Positions 16,832-27,300 are shown, counted from the stretch's first letter. The stretch: 64,000 nt of DNA from Tenacibaculum sp. L6 (GCF_028823685.1 NZ_JAPEHZ010000002.1:1-64000); one strand, 5' to 3'. Translations and numbers: made by a program. Notes: generated from the sequence alone by a model not told the origin.

Positions 16832-18793
16832 TTAAATAAACCAATTCCAAACCACTCCAAAACGAATTACAAAATCTCTATACGGGTAATTTGGTGCTGA
16901 ATAATAATTCTTTTTAAAAGCAAAAGAACTAACATTGTCTGCTTTAAAATAAATTCGAGTTCTTCTTACGCGTGCATTAAAAAATAAATCGACTGTTGGA
17001 TAGCCAATTTCAGTATCATTTTGTAGCGTAAATTCTGCTAATAACGGATTGTAGGCATTTGCCTTGTACTCTGTAAAATACTTAAACGTAGCTCCTATTT
17101 GCACCAATAGAGGTTTTCCTTTAAACCACTCATCAGTATAATACAGTGTATTACGAGTAACAAATTCAGGTACTCTAAAAACACTTTCTCCGCTGGCTAC
17201 TTTTTGATACATCAACGTGTTATCTAAAGCAAATTTCCCGAAGGTAACCTCTTTAGATACTTTCGCTTTTAAATAATTAACATCTCCTGAAAACTGTTTC
17301 GGTTGTCCGTTTTCGTCAAAATAAGTATAATTGCTAATATTGGTAATATCAACAGATGCATTTCCCCATTTAGAATCAATTACTCCTCCTAAACTATGGG
17401 TTCCTATTTGAGAAAAATTGTTTTCCCAATTATAATCATCATAACTACTTTGATGCAGTAAGAAGTTAAAGTTAGGTGATTTGTTACTGATTCCTAACCT
17501 ACCTTTTACAGTTAGCACACTATCTTTTTTATAAAAAGCTTCTCCTGAAAATTGATTTCCTGATAAACGTCCGCTTCCTGGAGTAAGACTTCCCGAAGCA
17601 TTTACGTGAAAGTTCCCTATACGTCCGTTCCAATCAGCTCCAAACGAAACAGCATCACCTTTTAATTTGTTTTTAGTAATTCCAACTGTGTTATTTTGTA
17701 AGTTTTCGTATCCGTAGTTATATGAAGTTACTCCTGTTTTAACGCGAAACTTCCCTAAAACATACTTAGAATTAAAATCTAAAAACAACTGATTATCATA
17801 CAGCAAATATTTCGTCTTGTTATTTATTCCGCTAGAAATATTAGCATTTCCAAATACATCTGATGTCACAGTTCCTTGATTAAAACGATAGAATTTAGAA
17901 TCTCTCGTAAATGAGTGTCCTAATTTTAGATTTGAAAAATCTCTTTGAGTCACGCTATCTTTTGATGAAAGCAGTTTGAATGTATGCTCAAAATACAAGC
18001 GTTTTGCATCTAAATTGTTTTCAGCATTATTTAAAACCACATCCATCCTACCTCTATTAGTACTAAAGTTAGGATCATCGTTTATAAAAGCTGTTAAAGA
18101 GGTTTCTGTTAACCCTCCGCTTTCCTGATTAAAAAAATCTTGATTTACAACTTGTCCTCTTATCCCATATTGCCCTTTCGGAGTTTCATAACTAAAACTC
18201 ACTCTAAAATTACCTGTACTTACTAAAGAACGTCGGTATTTCCCTAACGAACGAAGCCCTTTATAGGCGATTGCTAAATTAAATCGTTTAGAAAAGTTTG
18301 TGGTAAACAATGCATCTACAACTTGACCTTGCTCCAAACCTGTTCTGTACATAATTTCGGATGTTGGTGTAGGCACATGGTAATAATTCACATCTTCTAC
18401 ATCCATATAACCGAACATTTTAGCTCTAAAACCAATATCCGGAAATTGTGAAATATTCGTGAAATCGTATGCTAAATTATTAAATGTTTGCCCTTGGTTA
18501 TGAAAAGCCAACAATTCAAAATTATCTTTTCGTAAAAAGTTAAACTTATATTCTTTTTGAAGGGTAAGTGTCGTGTCTATAATTGTAGTATCGTTCTTGT
18601 GCGATATAATTTTATAATCGGTATATTTTGTATTTCCACTTAACCTTACATTAATTTCGCCATTGGAAAGTGAATCTAAATTTTGATTAAATCCTCCTGT
18701 AGGTCTAGATAACCCCCTGTCAAGAGATCTTTTCTGAGCAAAAAATACCTGAACACTAATCAAACAAAAGAATACTAAAAGATTTTTCTTCAT
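16832..18793 (-). CDS. putative porin (Bacteroidota outer-membrane beta-barrel)
   Basis: This 653-residue protein has a signal peptide (MKKNLLVFFCLISVQVFFAQ). It shows the features of the Bacteroidota putative porin family: a short N-terminal region, then many amphipathic strands, including NVNYYHVPTPTSEIMYRTG near residue 135, and a C-terminus ending with aromatic residues (FVIRFGVVWNWFI). It probably forms an outer-membrane channel. The substrate is unknown. It is followed 4 bases later by a small membrane-protein gene and is divergent from rnhB. Confidence 0.8.
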   Translation of the reverse strand: MKKNLLVFFCLISVQVFFAQKRSLDRGLSRPTGGFNQNLDSLSNGEINVRLSGNTKYTDYKIISHKNDTTIIDTTLTLQKEYKFNFLRKDNFELLAFHNQGQTFNNLAYDFTNISQFPDIGFRAKMFGYMDVEDVNYYHVPTPTSEIMYRTGLEQGQVVDALFTTNFSKRFNLAIAYKGLRSLGKYRRSLVSTGNFRVSFSYETPKGQYGIRGQVVNQDFFNQESGGLTETSLTAFINDDPNFSTNRGRMDVVLNNAENNLDAKRLYFEHTFKLLSSKDSVTQRDFSNLKLGHSFTRDSKFYRFNQGTVTSDVFGNANISSGINNKTKYLLYDNQLFLDFNSKYVLGKFRVKTGVTSYNYGYENLQNNTVGITKNKLKGDAVSFGADWNGRIGNFHVNASGSLTPGSGRLSGNQFSGEAFYKKDSVLTVKGRLGISNKSPNFNFLLHQSSYDDYNWENNFSQIGTHSLGGVIDSKWGNASVDITNISNYTYFDENGQPKQFSGDVNYLKAKVSKEVTFGKFALDNTLMYQKVASGESVFRVPEFVTRNTLYYTDEWFKGKPLLVQIGATFKYFTEYKANAYNPLLAEFTLQNDTEIGYPTVDLFFNARVRRTRIYFKADNVSSFAFKKNYYSAPNYPYRDFVIRFGVVWNWFI

Positions 18794-18863
18794 AACAGCA
18801 AAAGTAAAATAATTTAACGATTAATTTTAAGTTTAATTTCTTTGAAAACTGTTAATTTGTAGC

Positions 18864-19463
18864 ATGTTGAAATTAAACTTTAGCGGACATAAATTAGAAG
18901 CTGGTACTGATGAAGCTGGTAGAGGATGCTTATCAGGTCCTGTTGTAGCTGCCGCGGTTATTTTGCCCGATAATTTTCAACACGAATTACTAAACGACTC
19001 TAAACAACTTTCTGAAAAAAAAAGACAAGAGCTTCGCCCGTATATTGAAGAACACGCTTTGGCTTACGGAGTATCCTTTATTCATCAAGAAGAAGTGGAT
19101 GAATTAAATGTTCTACAAGCTTCAATCGCTGGCATGCATCGTTCTATTCAACTATTAAATATTCAACCAGAATTTATTATTGTTGATGGAAATAAATTCA
19201 AACCGTATGAAGAAGTCCCTCATCAAACCATTGTAAAAGGTGATGCTAAATTTATGAGTATAGCTGCAGCTTCTGTACTGGCAAAAACATACAGAGATGA
19301 ATATATGGAGAAAATTCATCAAGAATTTCCGCAGTATAATTGGCAAAAAAACAAAGGATATCCTACCAAAGAACATCGCGAAGCTATTCGACAATTTGGC
19401 GCAACAATCTACCACAGAAAATCATTTAAATTGTTACCTGAACAATTGAAATTAGAATTGTAA
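18864..19463 (+). CDS. rnhB: ribonuclease HII
   Basis: This 199-residue cytoplasmic enzyme cleaves RNA in RNA/DNA hybrids and at misincorporated ribonucleotides. The catalytic acidic residues are visible: Asp16-Glu17 in [20 protein letters not shown], Asp108 in FIIVDGNKF, and Asp127 in [19 protein letters not shown]. The length is typical of RNase HII. The promoter of the next gene appears to lie in its 3' end. Confidence 0.96.
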   Translation: MLKLNFSGHKLEAGTDEAGRGCLSGPVVAAAVILPDNFQHELLNDSKQLSEKKRQELRPYIEEHALAYGVSFIHQEEVDELNVLQASIAGMHRSIQLLNIQPEFIIVDGNKFKPYEEVPHQTIVKGDAKFMSIAAASVLAKTYRDEYMEKIHQEFPQYNWQKNKGYPTKEHREAIRQFGATIYHRKSFKLLPEQLKLEL

Positions 19464-19477
19464 TTTTTCTATTTTTG
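19446..19477 (+). promoter_or_regulatory. promoter of the nucleoid-associated protein gene, inside the rnhB 3' end
   Basis: TTG (19446-19448), 21 bases, then TATTTTTG (19470-19477) fits TTG-N17-23-TAnnTTTG. The -33 element lies in the rnhB coding region and the -7 element just after its stop. The ATG follows at 19497. Confidence 0.5.
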
Positions 19478-19496
19478 TCTTCCAATTTTTTAGAAG

Positions 19497-20552
19497 ATGA
19501 TTAAAAGAACTCGTACCGAAATTAACAAATGTATCATTCATAAAGTCGCTAATAAATACAATAGCGGACAAAATGCTTTTTCTGAAAGTTTAGTGCGTTT
19601 TGATGAAGAAAGTTACGAATTGCTACTTCCTTTTTTACTAAAACCATTTGGTTCGGTTACGCAGAGTTATCGTTTTAGCCATCATGCAGATGTTCGCTTA
19701 AACGAAATCAACAAATACACTTCAGATATTTTTGAAGATGATAGCAATGAGGTCTTCATCCAACATTCTAAAAACATTGTTAATCACTTATACGAGCAAT
19801 CAAATTCTGCCAATATTAAAACGGGTGATGTAATTGTTGCTTATTTTGAAGGTATCGAATATAAAGATGTTTTAACCGAAGCCGTTGGAATTTTTAAAAT
19901 TGAAAGTAAAGTAGACTTCTTCCAAACCTATTTAGACGATGAAAGTTTTGATGTGGTTGTTCAAAAAGGAATTTCTACCAAAAGATTAGATAAAGGTTGT
20001 TTAATTTTAAACTCTTCTGATACAGAAGGAACGGTAGTTTTATCAGTTGACAATAACAATTATGATGCCCAATACTGGATTAAAAACTTTTTAAGCGTAA
20101 AGTATGCCGATGATCGTAATTTACACACGCAAAATTACTTAGAAATGTGTAAGGAGTTTTCTGAAGAAGTGATTAAACCTGAATTTGGAAAACAAGAACA
20201 AAGCAACTTCTTAGCCAATACAGTTGATTATTTTAAAGAACACGAAAATGTAGATTATCACAACTTTAAAGATGAAATCTTTGAAGAAGATAAACACAAA
20301 AATTTGTTTGAAGACTATAAACAACACTTTGAGAAATTGAACGATGTATTAATTCGTAATAACTTTGAAGTATCTGATGTTGTCTTAAAAAAGGAAAAAA
20401 GCAAGTTCAAAACCGAAATAAAGCTAGACACCAATATTCAGATTAAGATTGATGTAGATGCTCCTGATGCTTCTGCTGAATATTTAGAACAAGGGTACGA
20501 CGAAGAGAAGAAAATGAAGTTCTATAAAGTGTATTATAATACTGAAAAGTAA
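19497..20552 (+). CDS. 37-kDa nucleoid-associated protein (NdpA/YejK family)
   Basis: This 351-residue protein resembles the nucleoid-associated NdpA family: the N-terminus reads IHKVANKYNSGQNAFSES, followed by a core with the KYTSDIFEDD region and C-terminal acidic alpha/beta segments. E. coli YejK associates with the nucleoid; the molecular role is poorly known. The protein is acidic overall and has no signal peptide. It is preceded by its own promoter inside rnhB and converges on the minus-strand membrane-protein gene that ends 3 bases after its stop. Confidence 0.82.
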   Translation: MIKRTRTEINKCIIHKVANKYNSGQNAFSESLVRFDEESYELLLPFLLKPFGSVTQSYRFSHHADVRLNEINKYTSDIFEDDSNEVFIQHSKNIVNHLYEQSNSANIKTGDVIVAYFEGIEYKDVLTEAVGIFKIESKVDFFQTYLDDESFDVVVQKGISTKRLDKGCLILNSSDTEGTVVLSVDNNNYDAQYWIKNFLSVKYADDRNLHTQNYLEMCKEFSEEVIKPEFGKQEQSNFLANTVDYFKEHENVDYHNFKDEIFEEDKHKNLFEDYKQHFEKLNDVLIRNNFEVSDVVLKKEKSKFKTEIKLDTNIQIKIDVDAPDASAEYLEQGYDEEKKMKFYKVYYNTEK

Positions 20553-20555
20553 CAA

Positions 20556-20909
20556 TTAATCCAACTCTGAAATTTCCTTCTCTAATCTTTTTTCTAGTTT
20601 TTTTAATTCTTTTAATTTCTTTTTATCCTGATACCTACTTGATAAATGATAAAGAATACATAAAACCATATAAACAGATGCACAAAGCATTACTAATTTT
20701 AAATAGGTATAATCAGTTTTTTCAAGTATAGACACCCTTTTCGAAGAGTAATGCCCTTGCATATAGGTAGGAGCCCAAAAACTAAAAACAATACCAGCAG
20801 CAATTACTTTCCATCTATGTCTCGACAAAAAATCTTGCTGCCTGATAACGTTTTCTATTTTATATCTTGTTGCTTGTAAGTGTTTTTCTTTATAATATTT
20901 AGCAGACAT
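20556..20909 (-). CDS. small membrane protein with C-terminal coiled coil, unknown function
   Basis: This 117-residue protein has two hydrophobic segments, at about residues 34-52 (VIAAGIVFSFWAPTYMQG) and 69-90 (LKLVMLCASVYMVLCILYHLS). A strongly charged helix follows (KKKLKELKKLEKRLEKEISELD) that should form a coiled coil. The first 30 residues are basic and polar. I do not recognise a family. It lies 26 bases downstream of the PhnA gene on the same strand and is probably cotranscribed with it. Confidence 0.6.
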   Translation of the reverse strand: MSAKYYKEKHLQATRYKIENVIRQQDFLSRHRWKVIAAGIVFSFWAPTYMQGHYSSKRVSILEKTDYTYLKLVMLCASVYMVLCILYHLSSRYQDKKKLKELKKLEKRLEKEISELD

Positions 20910-20935
20910 TTTTCTCTTTCTTGAAGCTAGGATTA

Positions 20936-21526
20936 TTACTCCTTTTCAGCCATTTTCTTAACGTAATCGGTAATAATCACGATTTGAGTACCTTCTACTT
21001 TTCCTTCTATATATTTAGCATTTTCAGGATCTAATGAAATTCTACGTACTGCAGTACCTTGTTTAGCTACCATACTAGAACCTTTTACCTTTAAATCTTT
21101 AATCAACACCACATTATCTCCCGCTTGTAAAATGGCTCCGTTCACATCACGATGAATAATTTTTTCACTTTCATCTAAATGTTCACCTGTTGCTTCTGCA
21201 AAACGCACATCTTCATCTTCTAAATAAAGCATATCCAATAAATCTTGCGACCAACCATCCTTTTTAACACGGTGTAACATTCTCCAAGCTACAACTTTTA
21301 CCGCTCTGAATTCACTCCACATACTATCGTTTAAACAACGCCAGTGATTTGCGTCTGTAACCTCAGGATTTTCTATTTGCTCAACACAAGTGCTACAAGC
21401 CAGTAAACTACCATCTACTCCACCAGTAGAAATTGGTGGCACTTCATAAATCGATAAGTCATCTTTTGATGCACATAGCTCGCATTGATTTCCGCTTCTA
21501 TCTTGTAATTCTTGTAATAAACTCAT
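20936..21526 (-). CDS. PhnA domain-containing zinc-ribbon protein
   Basis: This 196-residue protein has an N-terminal zinc ribbon with two Cys pairs (CELC near residues 15-18 and CSTC near 43-46). The PhnA/YjdM C-terminal domain includes DVNGAILQAGDNVVLIKDLKVKGSS and a segment resembling IEGKVEGTQIVIITDYVKK. Despite the name, the family has no proven role in phosphonate use and its function is unclear. It is preceded by a divergent acetyltransferase gene and followed by the small membrane-protein gene. Confidence 0.88.
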   Translation of the reverse strand: MSLLQELQDRSGNQCELCASKDDLSIYEVPPISTGGVDGSLLACSTCVEQIENPEVTDANHWRCLNDSMWSEFRAVKVVAWRMLHRVKKDGWSQDLLDMLYLEDEDVRFAEATGEHLDESEKIIHRDVNGAILQAGDNVVLIKDLKVKGSSMVAKQGTAVRRISLDPENAKYIEGKVEGTQIVIITDYVKKMAEKE

Positions 21527-21577
21527 TTTGTTATTTTTTTGCTTCGCAAAAGTACATTTTTAATTTATATTTAAACC

Positions 21578-22081
21578 ATGTTATTAGAAAGCGAACGATT
21601 AATCATACGAGATGCGCTAGTAAGTGATGCTCCTTTTTACTTTGAGTTATTCAACGACCCTGATTGGATTCAGTTTATAGGAGACAAAAACCTAAAATCT
21701 ATTGAAGAAACCGAGGTCTATTTAAAAGACATTTTATTTAAAAATTCAAAATTAGGCGGATTGGGATTTTTCACGGTTATTTTAAAAGAAACCAACAGAC
21801 CTATTGGTGCATCTACCGCATTACAAAGAGACACTCTTGATTTTATTGATATTGGCTACGCTTTTTTACCTATCGGAAGAGGAAAAGGTTATGCTACTGA
21901 AGCTACAAAACTGATTATAGAATACGTTCGAACAAAATTCAAACAAGAAAAAGTATTGGCTTTAACCATGCCTAAAAACGAAAAATCTCAAAAACTGCTA
22001 AAAAACTTAGGTTTTAATTACGTAGGAATGCAACAGGTTTTTGAAAGCGGAGAAGATTGTGTGTTTGAATATATTTTTTAG
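21578..22081 (+). CDS. GNAT family N-acetyltransferase (RimJ/RimL-like)
   Basis: This 167-residue protein has the RimJ/RimL-like layout: the start LLESERLIIRDALVSDAPFYFELFNDP, the acetyl-CoA-binding motif GRGKGYATEATKLIIEYV near residues 107-124, and the final N-x-x-S-x-K-L-L-x-x-L-G-F block (NEKSQKLLKNLGFNYVG). Relatives acetylate ribosomal-protein N-termini, amines or antibiotics; the substrate here is not deducible. The gene stands alone, 52 bases from the divergent PhnA gene. Confidence 0.88.
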   Translation: MLLESERLIIRDALVSDAPFYFELFNDPDWIQFIGDKNLKSIEETEVYLKDILFKNSKLGGLGFFTVILKETNRPIGASTALQRDTLDFIDIGYAFLPIGRGKGYATEATKLIIEYVRTKFKQEKVLALTMPKNEKSQKLLKNLGFNYVGMQQVFESGEDCVFEYIF

Positions 22082-22378
22082 AGTCCGAAATCATCCAGAT
22101 TTCTTTTTTTTCTCAAAAACAAACTTCAAAAAAAACAAATTAAACAACTAATAAACAGTTGACTATATTTCAAAAACACACTTCATAATATTCTGGACGA
22201 TTCTGTACTCTTATCCGTAAAGTTTTACCTATTTTAGCACTGCTTTAACAAAGCGTTATTAATATTTTCGCTTCGACAGCATTCCCCTACCCCTAAATAT
22301 CTAATTCTTTTTAAAAAAAGAACTGAATTTTCTTGTTGTATTACACGTAAAAAATTTTACTCAATTAAACAAAAGGAA
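22082..22378. other. non-coding AT-rich stretch, no clear feature
   Basis: These 297 bases are A/T-rich and contain stop codons in all frames. I see no tRNA, no strong hairpin, no repeat and no good TAnnTTTG promoter. Its right end is the presumed leader of the small gene at 22379. Confidence 0.5.
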
Positions 22379-22612
22379 ATGAAAATTAACCTAAAACCCT
22401 CTCAAAAAAGGATAAAAAGGAAAGCAAGCCGCTTTTTATTCTTCCCTTTAATTTTTAAAGGAGAATTGTATTGGCTAGAAAGAGTTATTGTTAAAAGAAA
22501 CTTTAACGGTAGAAGCCTTCAAATAACTGATGTTATAAGATCGAAAGACCTGATTGAAAAAGAAATAAACAAACCACATTATAAATTAAAAGTTGTAAAA
22601 GAAGCTGTTTAA
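22379..22612 (+). CDS. small basic protein of unknown function
   Basis: This 77-residue protein is strongly basic (KINLKPSQKRIKRKASRFLF at the start) with a short strand-rich centre (GELYWLERVIVKRNFNGRSLQ). It has no signal peptide or membrane segment. The start codon is preceded by AAAAGGAA, an unusually good ribosome-binding sequence for this genome. A strong terminator follows. I do not recognise it; the base composition and the flanking signals support a real gene. Confidence 0.55.
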   Translation: MKINLKPSQKRIKRKASRFLFFPLIFKGELYWLERVIVKRNFNGRSLQITDVIRSKDLIEKEINKPHYKLKVVKEAV

Positions 22613-22640
22613 ATTAAACAGCTTTAGATAAAAAAAATGA

Positions 22641-22665
22641 GGAAGGATAACTCCTTCCGTTTTTT
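22641..22665. terminator. terminator between the small basic-protein gene and rimM
   Basis: GGAAGGA (22641-22647) pairs with TCCTTCC (22652-22658) around TAAC and is followed by GTTTTTT, making a good plus-strand terminator. On the minus strand the same stem is followed by TCATTTTTTTT and can end the rpsP-rimM transcript. A second perfect 11-bp stem (22602-22612 with 22614-22624) overlaps the stop codon just upstream. Confidence 0.8.
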
Positions 22666-22697
22666 ATACTATCTCATTGAAGCATCTCTAAAAAATA

Positions 22698-23228
22698 TTA
22701 TTCTAAATACAACTCAATTAATCCTTCTGGTGTATTTACTTCAATTACTTGATTTTCTCTATCTACCTTTTTAATAAAATCATCTATCATAGGAATAAAA
22801 ATTTCTTTACCCTCTCTATCAATTTCAAATAAAGGTTGTGCAGAAGCATCGTTGATGCTCACTATAGTTCCAACTTCACCAAAAGCATCATCAACAACCG
22901 TAAAACCAATAACTTCATGGTAATAAAACTTATTTCCAGAAAGTTTTGGAAGCAAATCTAAAGGTAAATACACTTCTGAACGCAAAATAGCTTCTGCATC
23001 AGCTTCAGTATCTACATCTTCAAATTTTACTCTAAACATAGTTCCTTTACTCAATGAAGATTTTTCAATAAAAAAAGGAACCAGATTATTGCCTAAATCG
23101 ACAAAAACTGATTCCAAATTTTCGTAAAGATCGGGTTCATCAGTATCTAACTTAATAACTACCTCACCCTTAAAACTATGTTTTTTAACGATTTTGCCAA
23201 GATAAAAGCAATCTTCTTTTTGCATCAT
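22698..23228 (-). CDS. rimM: 16S rRNA processing / 30S maturation protein RimM
   Basis: This 176-residue protein aids late 30S assembly and binds ribosomal protein S19. The N-terminal RimM domain begins FYLGKIVKKHSFKGEVVIKLDTDEP, and the C-terminal PRC-barrel part includes YYHEVIGFTVVD and IFIPMIDDFIKKVD. Two adjacent ATG codons are possible starts. It lies 14 bases downstream of rpsP, the conserved rpsP-rimM arrangement. Confidence 0.95.
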   Translation of the reverse strand: MMQKEDCFYLGKIVKKHSFKGEVVIKLDTDEPDLYENLESVFVDLGNNLVPFFIEKSSLSKGTMFRVKFEDVDTEADAEAILRSEVYLPLDLLPKLSGNKFYYHEVIGFTVVDDAFGEVGTIVSINDASAQPLFEIDREGKEIFIPMIDDFIKKVDRENQVIEVNTPEGLIELYLE

Positions 23229-23242
23229 CGTAGTACACGTTT

Positions 23243-23746
23243 TTATTCTTCGCTATCAGCACCTGTTTCAGCAACAGCAGCATCCTCGCTATCAGTAGCA
23301 GGAACAGCAGCAGCAATACGTGCTTCGTTTACAGCTTTTTCAGCTTCTAAAGCTTTAGCTTTAGCCTCTTCTTTAGCTTTCGCTAAACCATCAGCTTTAC
23401 CAGCTACTTTTGATGCTTTTTCTTCTAACCAAGCAGTAAATTTAGCTTCTGCTTGCTCTTCAGTTAAAGCTCCTTTTTTTACTCCACCAGCTAAGTGATT
23501 CTTTAATAAAGCTCCTTTGTAAGATAAGATAGCTCTAGCAGTATCAGTTGGTTGAGCACCATTTTGCAACCACTTTACAGCTCCATCAACATCTAAATCG
23601 ATAGTTGCAGGGTTCGTGTTTGGATTGTAAGTTCCGATTTTTTCTAAGAAACGACCGTCTCTTTTAGCTCTAGAATCAGCAGCTACTACCCAATAAAATG
23701 GTTTTCCTTTTTTACCGTGTCTTTGTAATCTAATTTTTACAGGCAT
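23243..23746 (-). CDS. rpsP: 30S ribosomal protein S16 with alanine-rich C-terminal extension
   Basis: The first 80 residues are canonical bS16 ([20 protein letters not shown], then [20 protein letters not shown]). The remaining 85-90 residues are an Ala/Glu/Lys-rich helical tail ([17 protein letters not shown]) ending in an acidic region. Long tails of this kind are usual in Bacteroidota S16, which reaches about twice the length seen in E. coli. It is the first gene of an operon with rimM, behind a leader containing two hairpins. Confidence 0.96.
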   Translation of the reverse strand: MPVKIRLQRHGKKGKPFYWVVAADSRAKRDGRFLEKIGTYNPNTNPATIDLDVDGAVKWLQNGAQPTDTARAILSYKGALLKNHLAGGVKKGALTEEQAEAKFTAWLEEKASKVAGKADGLAKAKEEAKAKALEAEKAVNEARIAAAVPATDSEDAAVAETGADSEE

Positions 23747-23760
23747 AATGTTTAATTTTT

Positions 23761-23808
23761 AAGGTTCGCGACCTTGATTATTAATAAATCTTATCATCTC
23801 GTGATAAG
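23761..23808 (-). promoter_or_regulatory. structured 5' leader of rpsP (two hairpins)
   Basis: The minus-strand leader of rpsP holds two short hairpins: CTTATCA/TGATAAG around a 5-base loop (23790-23808) and AAGGT/ACCTT around a CG-rich loop (23761-23775), the latter 15-29 bases before the start codon. Such structure just upstream of a ribosomal-protein start suggests autoregulation. As I recall, a candidate r-protein leader for S16 has been described in Flavobacteria; a covariance-model match is needed to confirm that this is it. Confidence 0.45.
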
Positions 23809-23866
23809 TGGGCGCAAATTTATGAAATCTTTTTCATTAAAAAGCAAAAAACCTATTTTATTAAAC

Positions 23867-23894
23867 TAAAAAAGAGCCTGTAAAACAGACTCTT
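23867..23894 (-). terminator. terminator of the cold-shock protein gene
   Basis: On the minus strand AAGAGTCTGT pairs with ACAGGCTCTT with one mismatch around TTT, followed by a T run. It lies 26 bases after the stop codon. Confidence 0.75.
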
Positions 23895-23919
23895 AAGAAA
23901 AATAAATTACTAAGGTATA

Positions 23920-24111
23920 TTATAATACTCTAACGCTAACAGCGTTTAATCCTTTTCTTCCTTCTTTTAACTCAAATTCTACGTTATCACCTTCTTTAAT
24001 CTCATCGATTAAACCTGATACGTGTACAAAGTGCTCTGTGTTTGAGTTTGATTCGATAATAAATCCAAAACCTTTAGATTCATTGAAGAACTTTACTGTT
24101 CCTTCTTTCAT
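23920..24111 (-). CDS. cold-shock (CspA-type) protein
   Basis: This 63-residue single cold-shock domain has RNP-1 GFGFI in FFNESKGFGFIIE and RNP-2 in HFVHVSGL (the usual form is VFVHFS). It binds single-stranded nucleic acid and probably acts as an RNA chaperone. I chose the ATG at 24111 because the longer frame would add a non-homologous segment that contains the promoter. The gene is monocistronic. Confidence 0.93.
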   Translation of the reverse strand: MKEGTVKFFNESKGFGFIIESNSNTEHFVHVSGLIDEIKEGDNVEFELKEGRKGLNAVSVRVL

Positions 24112-24135
24112 TGTAAAAAAAATTATATTAAAGTA

Positions 24136-24164
24136 CAAATGTAATCTTATTAATTGATTGTCAA
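24136..24164 (-). promoter_or_regulatory. promoter of the cold-shock protein gene
   Basis: On the minus strand TTG (24164-24162), 18 bases, then TACATTTG (24143-24136) matches the Bacteroidota consensus perfectly. The predicted leader is about 20 bases. Confidence 0.75.
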
Positions 24165-24349
24165 TCACTTTTTATCATATTTATTTTTAAATTAATCTAC
24201 ACTTAACACAATATTTAGTTACAGTCAACCAATCAAGCCTTTACCTCTACTCAAAAACACTCGTTAATAACTTCTCTCTCTAGCAATCTAAATTCTTCGT
24301 ATTTTTACACTTTGTTTTACTCAAAAAACACTTCAAGTAATTTTTGCCC

Positions 24350-27300
24350 ATGTATTTAATTTTCGATACCGAAACTACTGGATTACCTAAAAGCTGGAAC
24401 GCTCCAATAACCGATACCGATAACTGGCCTAGAGCCATACAAATTGCATGGCAATTACATGATGAATTAGGAAACCTGGTTGAACACAACGATTTCTTAA
24501 TTCAACCTGACGGATTTAACATTCCGTACGACGCAGAACGTATTCATGGAATCTCTACCGATTTAGCTATTGAACAAGGAATTCAATTGAGTGAAGGACT
24601 AGAATTATTCAAGAATGCTTTACAAAAAACAAAGTTTATTGTTGGTCAAAATGTTGGGTTCGATGTCAACATTATGGGATGTGAATTCCATCGTTTAGGG
24701 GTAGAAAACAACCTAACTGAATTGCCAGTTTTAGATACCTGTACCGAACATACCGCAGAAATGTGTCAAATTCCTGGAGGTCGGGGAGGAAAATTCAAGC
24801 TTCCTACCCTTACCGAATTACACAATCACTTATTCGGAACTGGTTTTGGCGAAGCTCACAACGCTACTGCCGATGTTGAAGCTACAACTCGTTGTTTCTT
24901 AGAATTAATTCGTTTACGTCAATATACCGAAGAACAATTAGATGTTCCTTCAGATTATTTTAAACGTTATACAGAGGCAAATCCTAATCCAATTCAAGTT
25001 ATCGGACTTAAACACTTAAACCTTAAAAAGGAAAGTGAAAAAATCCGTAAAAGAAAATCTTCAGAAACTGAAGAAGCTACTACCATTTCTACTGCAGAAG
25101 GTTTAGCAGAGCTTAAAGGAGTTAAATTTGCCCATTTACACAACCATACACAATACTCAATTCTACAGTCTACCATCCAAATTGGTAATATTGTAAATGC
25201 AGCTGCAAAAGACAATATGTCGGCAGTTGCTATGACCGATACTGGGAACATGATGGCTGCCTTTCATTTTGTACAAGCAGTTCTAGGACATAACAAAGCA
25301 GCAGAAGCCGCTAATCAAGAAGCTATAGAGAAAGGTGAAACACCTACAGAAACTATTTTAAAACCTATTGTAGGCTGTGAGTTTAATATTTGTGAAGATC
25401 ACACAAATAAAAGCCAAAAAGATAATGGATATCAAGTTGTGTTACTTGCCAAAAATAAAAATGGATATCACAACTTAGCAAAAATGTCTTCCATCGCCTT
25501 TGTAGATGGTTTTTACTACGTTCCAAGAATTGATAAAAAAATCATTGAACAATACAAAGAAGATGTAATTGTTCTAACAGGGAATTTATACGGAGAAGTT
25601 CCTAGTAAAATATTAAATGTTGGTGAAGCCCAAGCTGAGGAAGCCTTACTTTGGTGGAAAGAGCAATTTGGTGACGATTTGTACATCGAATTAATGCGTC
25701 ATGGACAAGAAGACGAAAGAGTGGTGAATGAAACCCTTTTAGAGTTTTCAAAAAAACATAACGTAAAAATTGTTGCTACCAACAACACCTTTTATTTAGA
25801 AAAAGAAGATGCCAACGCACACGATATTTTATTGTGTGTAAAAGATGGAGAAAAACAAGCTACTCCGAAAGGTAGAGGAAGAGGTTATCGTTACGGTTTA
25901 CCTAACGATGAGTACTACTTTAAATCTACCGAAGAGATGAAAAAGCTCTTTGCTGATTTACCAGAAGCCATTATCAATATTCAAGAAATTGTAGATAAGG
26001 TTGAGCCTTTTGGTTTAGCTCGTGATGTATTATTACCTGCCTTTGATATTCCTGAGGAATTTAGAGATGAAAAAGATTTAGAAGATGGAGGAAAACGCGG
26101 AGAGAATAATTTTTTACGTCACTTAACCTACGAAGGAGCCAAAAAACGATATGGTGAAATTACAGATAGCATTCGAGAACGTTTAGATTTTGAGCTGGAT
26201 GTAATTGCCAAAACAGGATACCCTGGATACTTCTTAATTGTAGAAGACTTTATTCGAGAGGCTCGTAATATGGATGTATCAGTAGGTCCTGGACGTGGAT
26301 CTGCTGCTGGTTCGGTAGTTGCCTATTGTTTATGGATTACCAATATTGATCCTATTAAATACGACCTACTTTTTGAGCGTTTCTTAAATCCTGAACGTGT
26401 ATCGATGCCCGATATCGATATTGATTTTGATGATGAAGGTCGTGGGAGAGTAATGGATTATGTAATCCAAAAATATGGAGCCAACCAAGTAGCACAAATT
26501 ATTACCTACGGAACCATGGCTGCTAAATCATCTGTTCGTGATACTGCTCGAGTGCTTGATTTACCTCTTTTTGAAGCCGATAGAATTGCCAAGTTAATCC
26601 CAGGAATGAAATTGGCTAAAATATTCTCTTTGGATGAAGCTGAATTAAAAGCCAAACTTCGTTCCGAAGAAATTGAAATGGTAAACGAATTAAAAGCCAT
26701 TGCCGATGGTAGTGGACTAGAAGCGGAAACCATTAACAAAGCTCGAATTTTAGAAGGTTCTGTTCGTAACACAGGTATTCATGCCTGTGGGGTAATTATT
26801 ACTCCTGATGATATTACCAAATTCGTACCTGTATCGGTTGCAAAAGATTCCGACATGTATGTTACTCAGTTTGATAACTCGGTCGTAGAAAGTGCGGGAT
26901 TATTAAAAATGGATTTCTTGGGATTAAAAACCTTAACCCTGATTAAGGATACGGTAAAAATTGTAAAAGCACGTCACGGAGTAGAACTCGACCCAGAAAG
27001 TTTTCCTATCGATGATAAAGAAACATATGCTTTATTCCAGCGTGGAGAAACCGTAGGTATTTTCCAATACGAATCTCCTGGAATGCAAAAATACATGCGT
27101 GAGTTAAAACCTACGGTTTTTGCCGACTTAATTGCAATGAATGCCTTATATCGTCCAGGTCCTTTGGAATATATTCCTTCATTTATTCGAAGAAAACATG
27201 GTGATGAAGAGATTCAATACGACCTTCCTGCCATGGAAGAATATTTAGCTGAAACCTACGGGATTACGGTATATCAGGAGCAAGTAATGCTACTTTCGCA

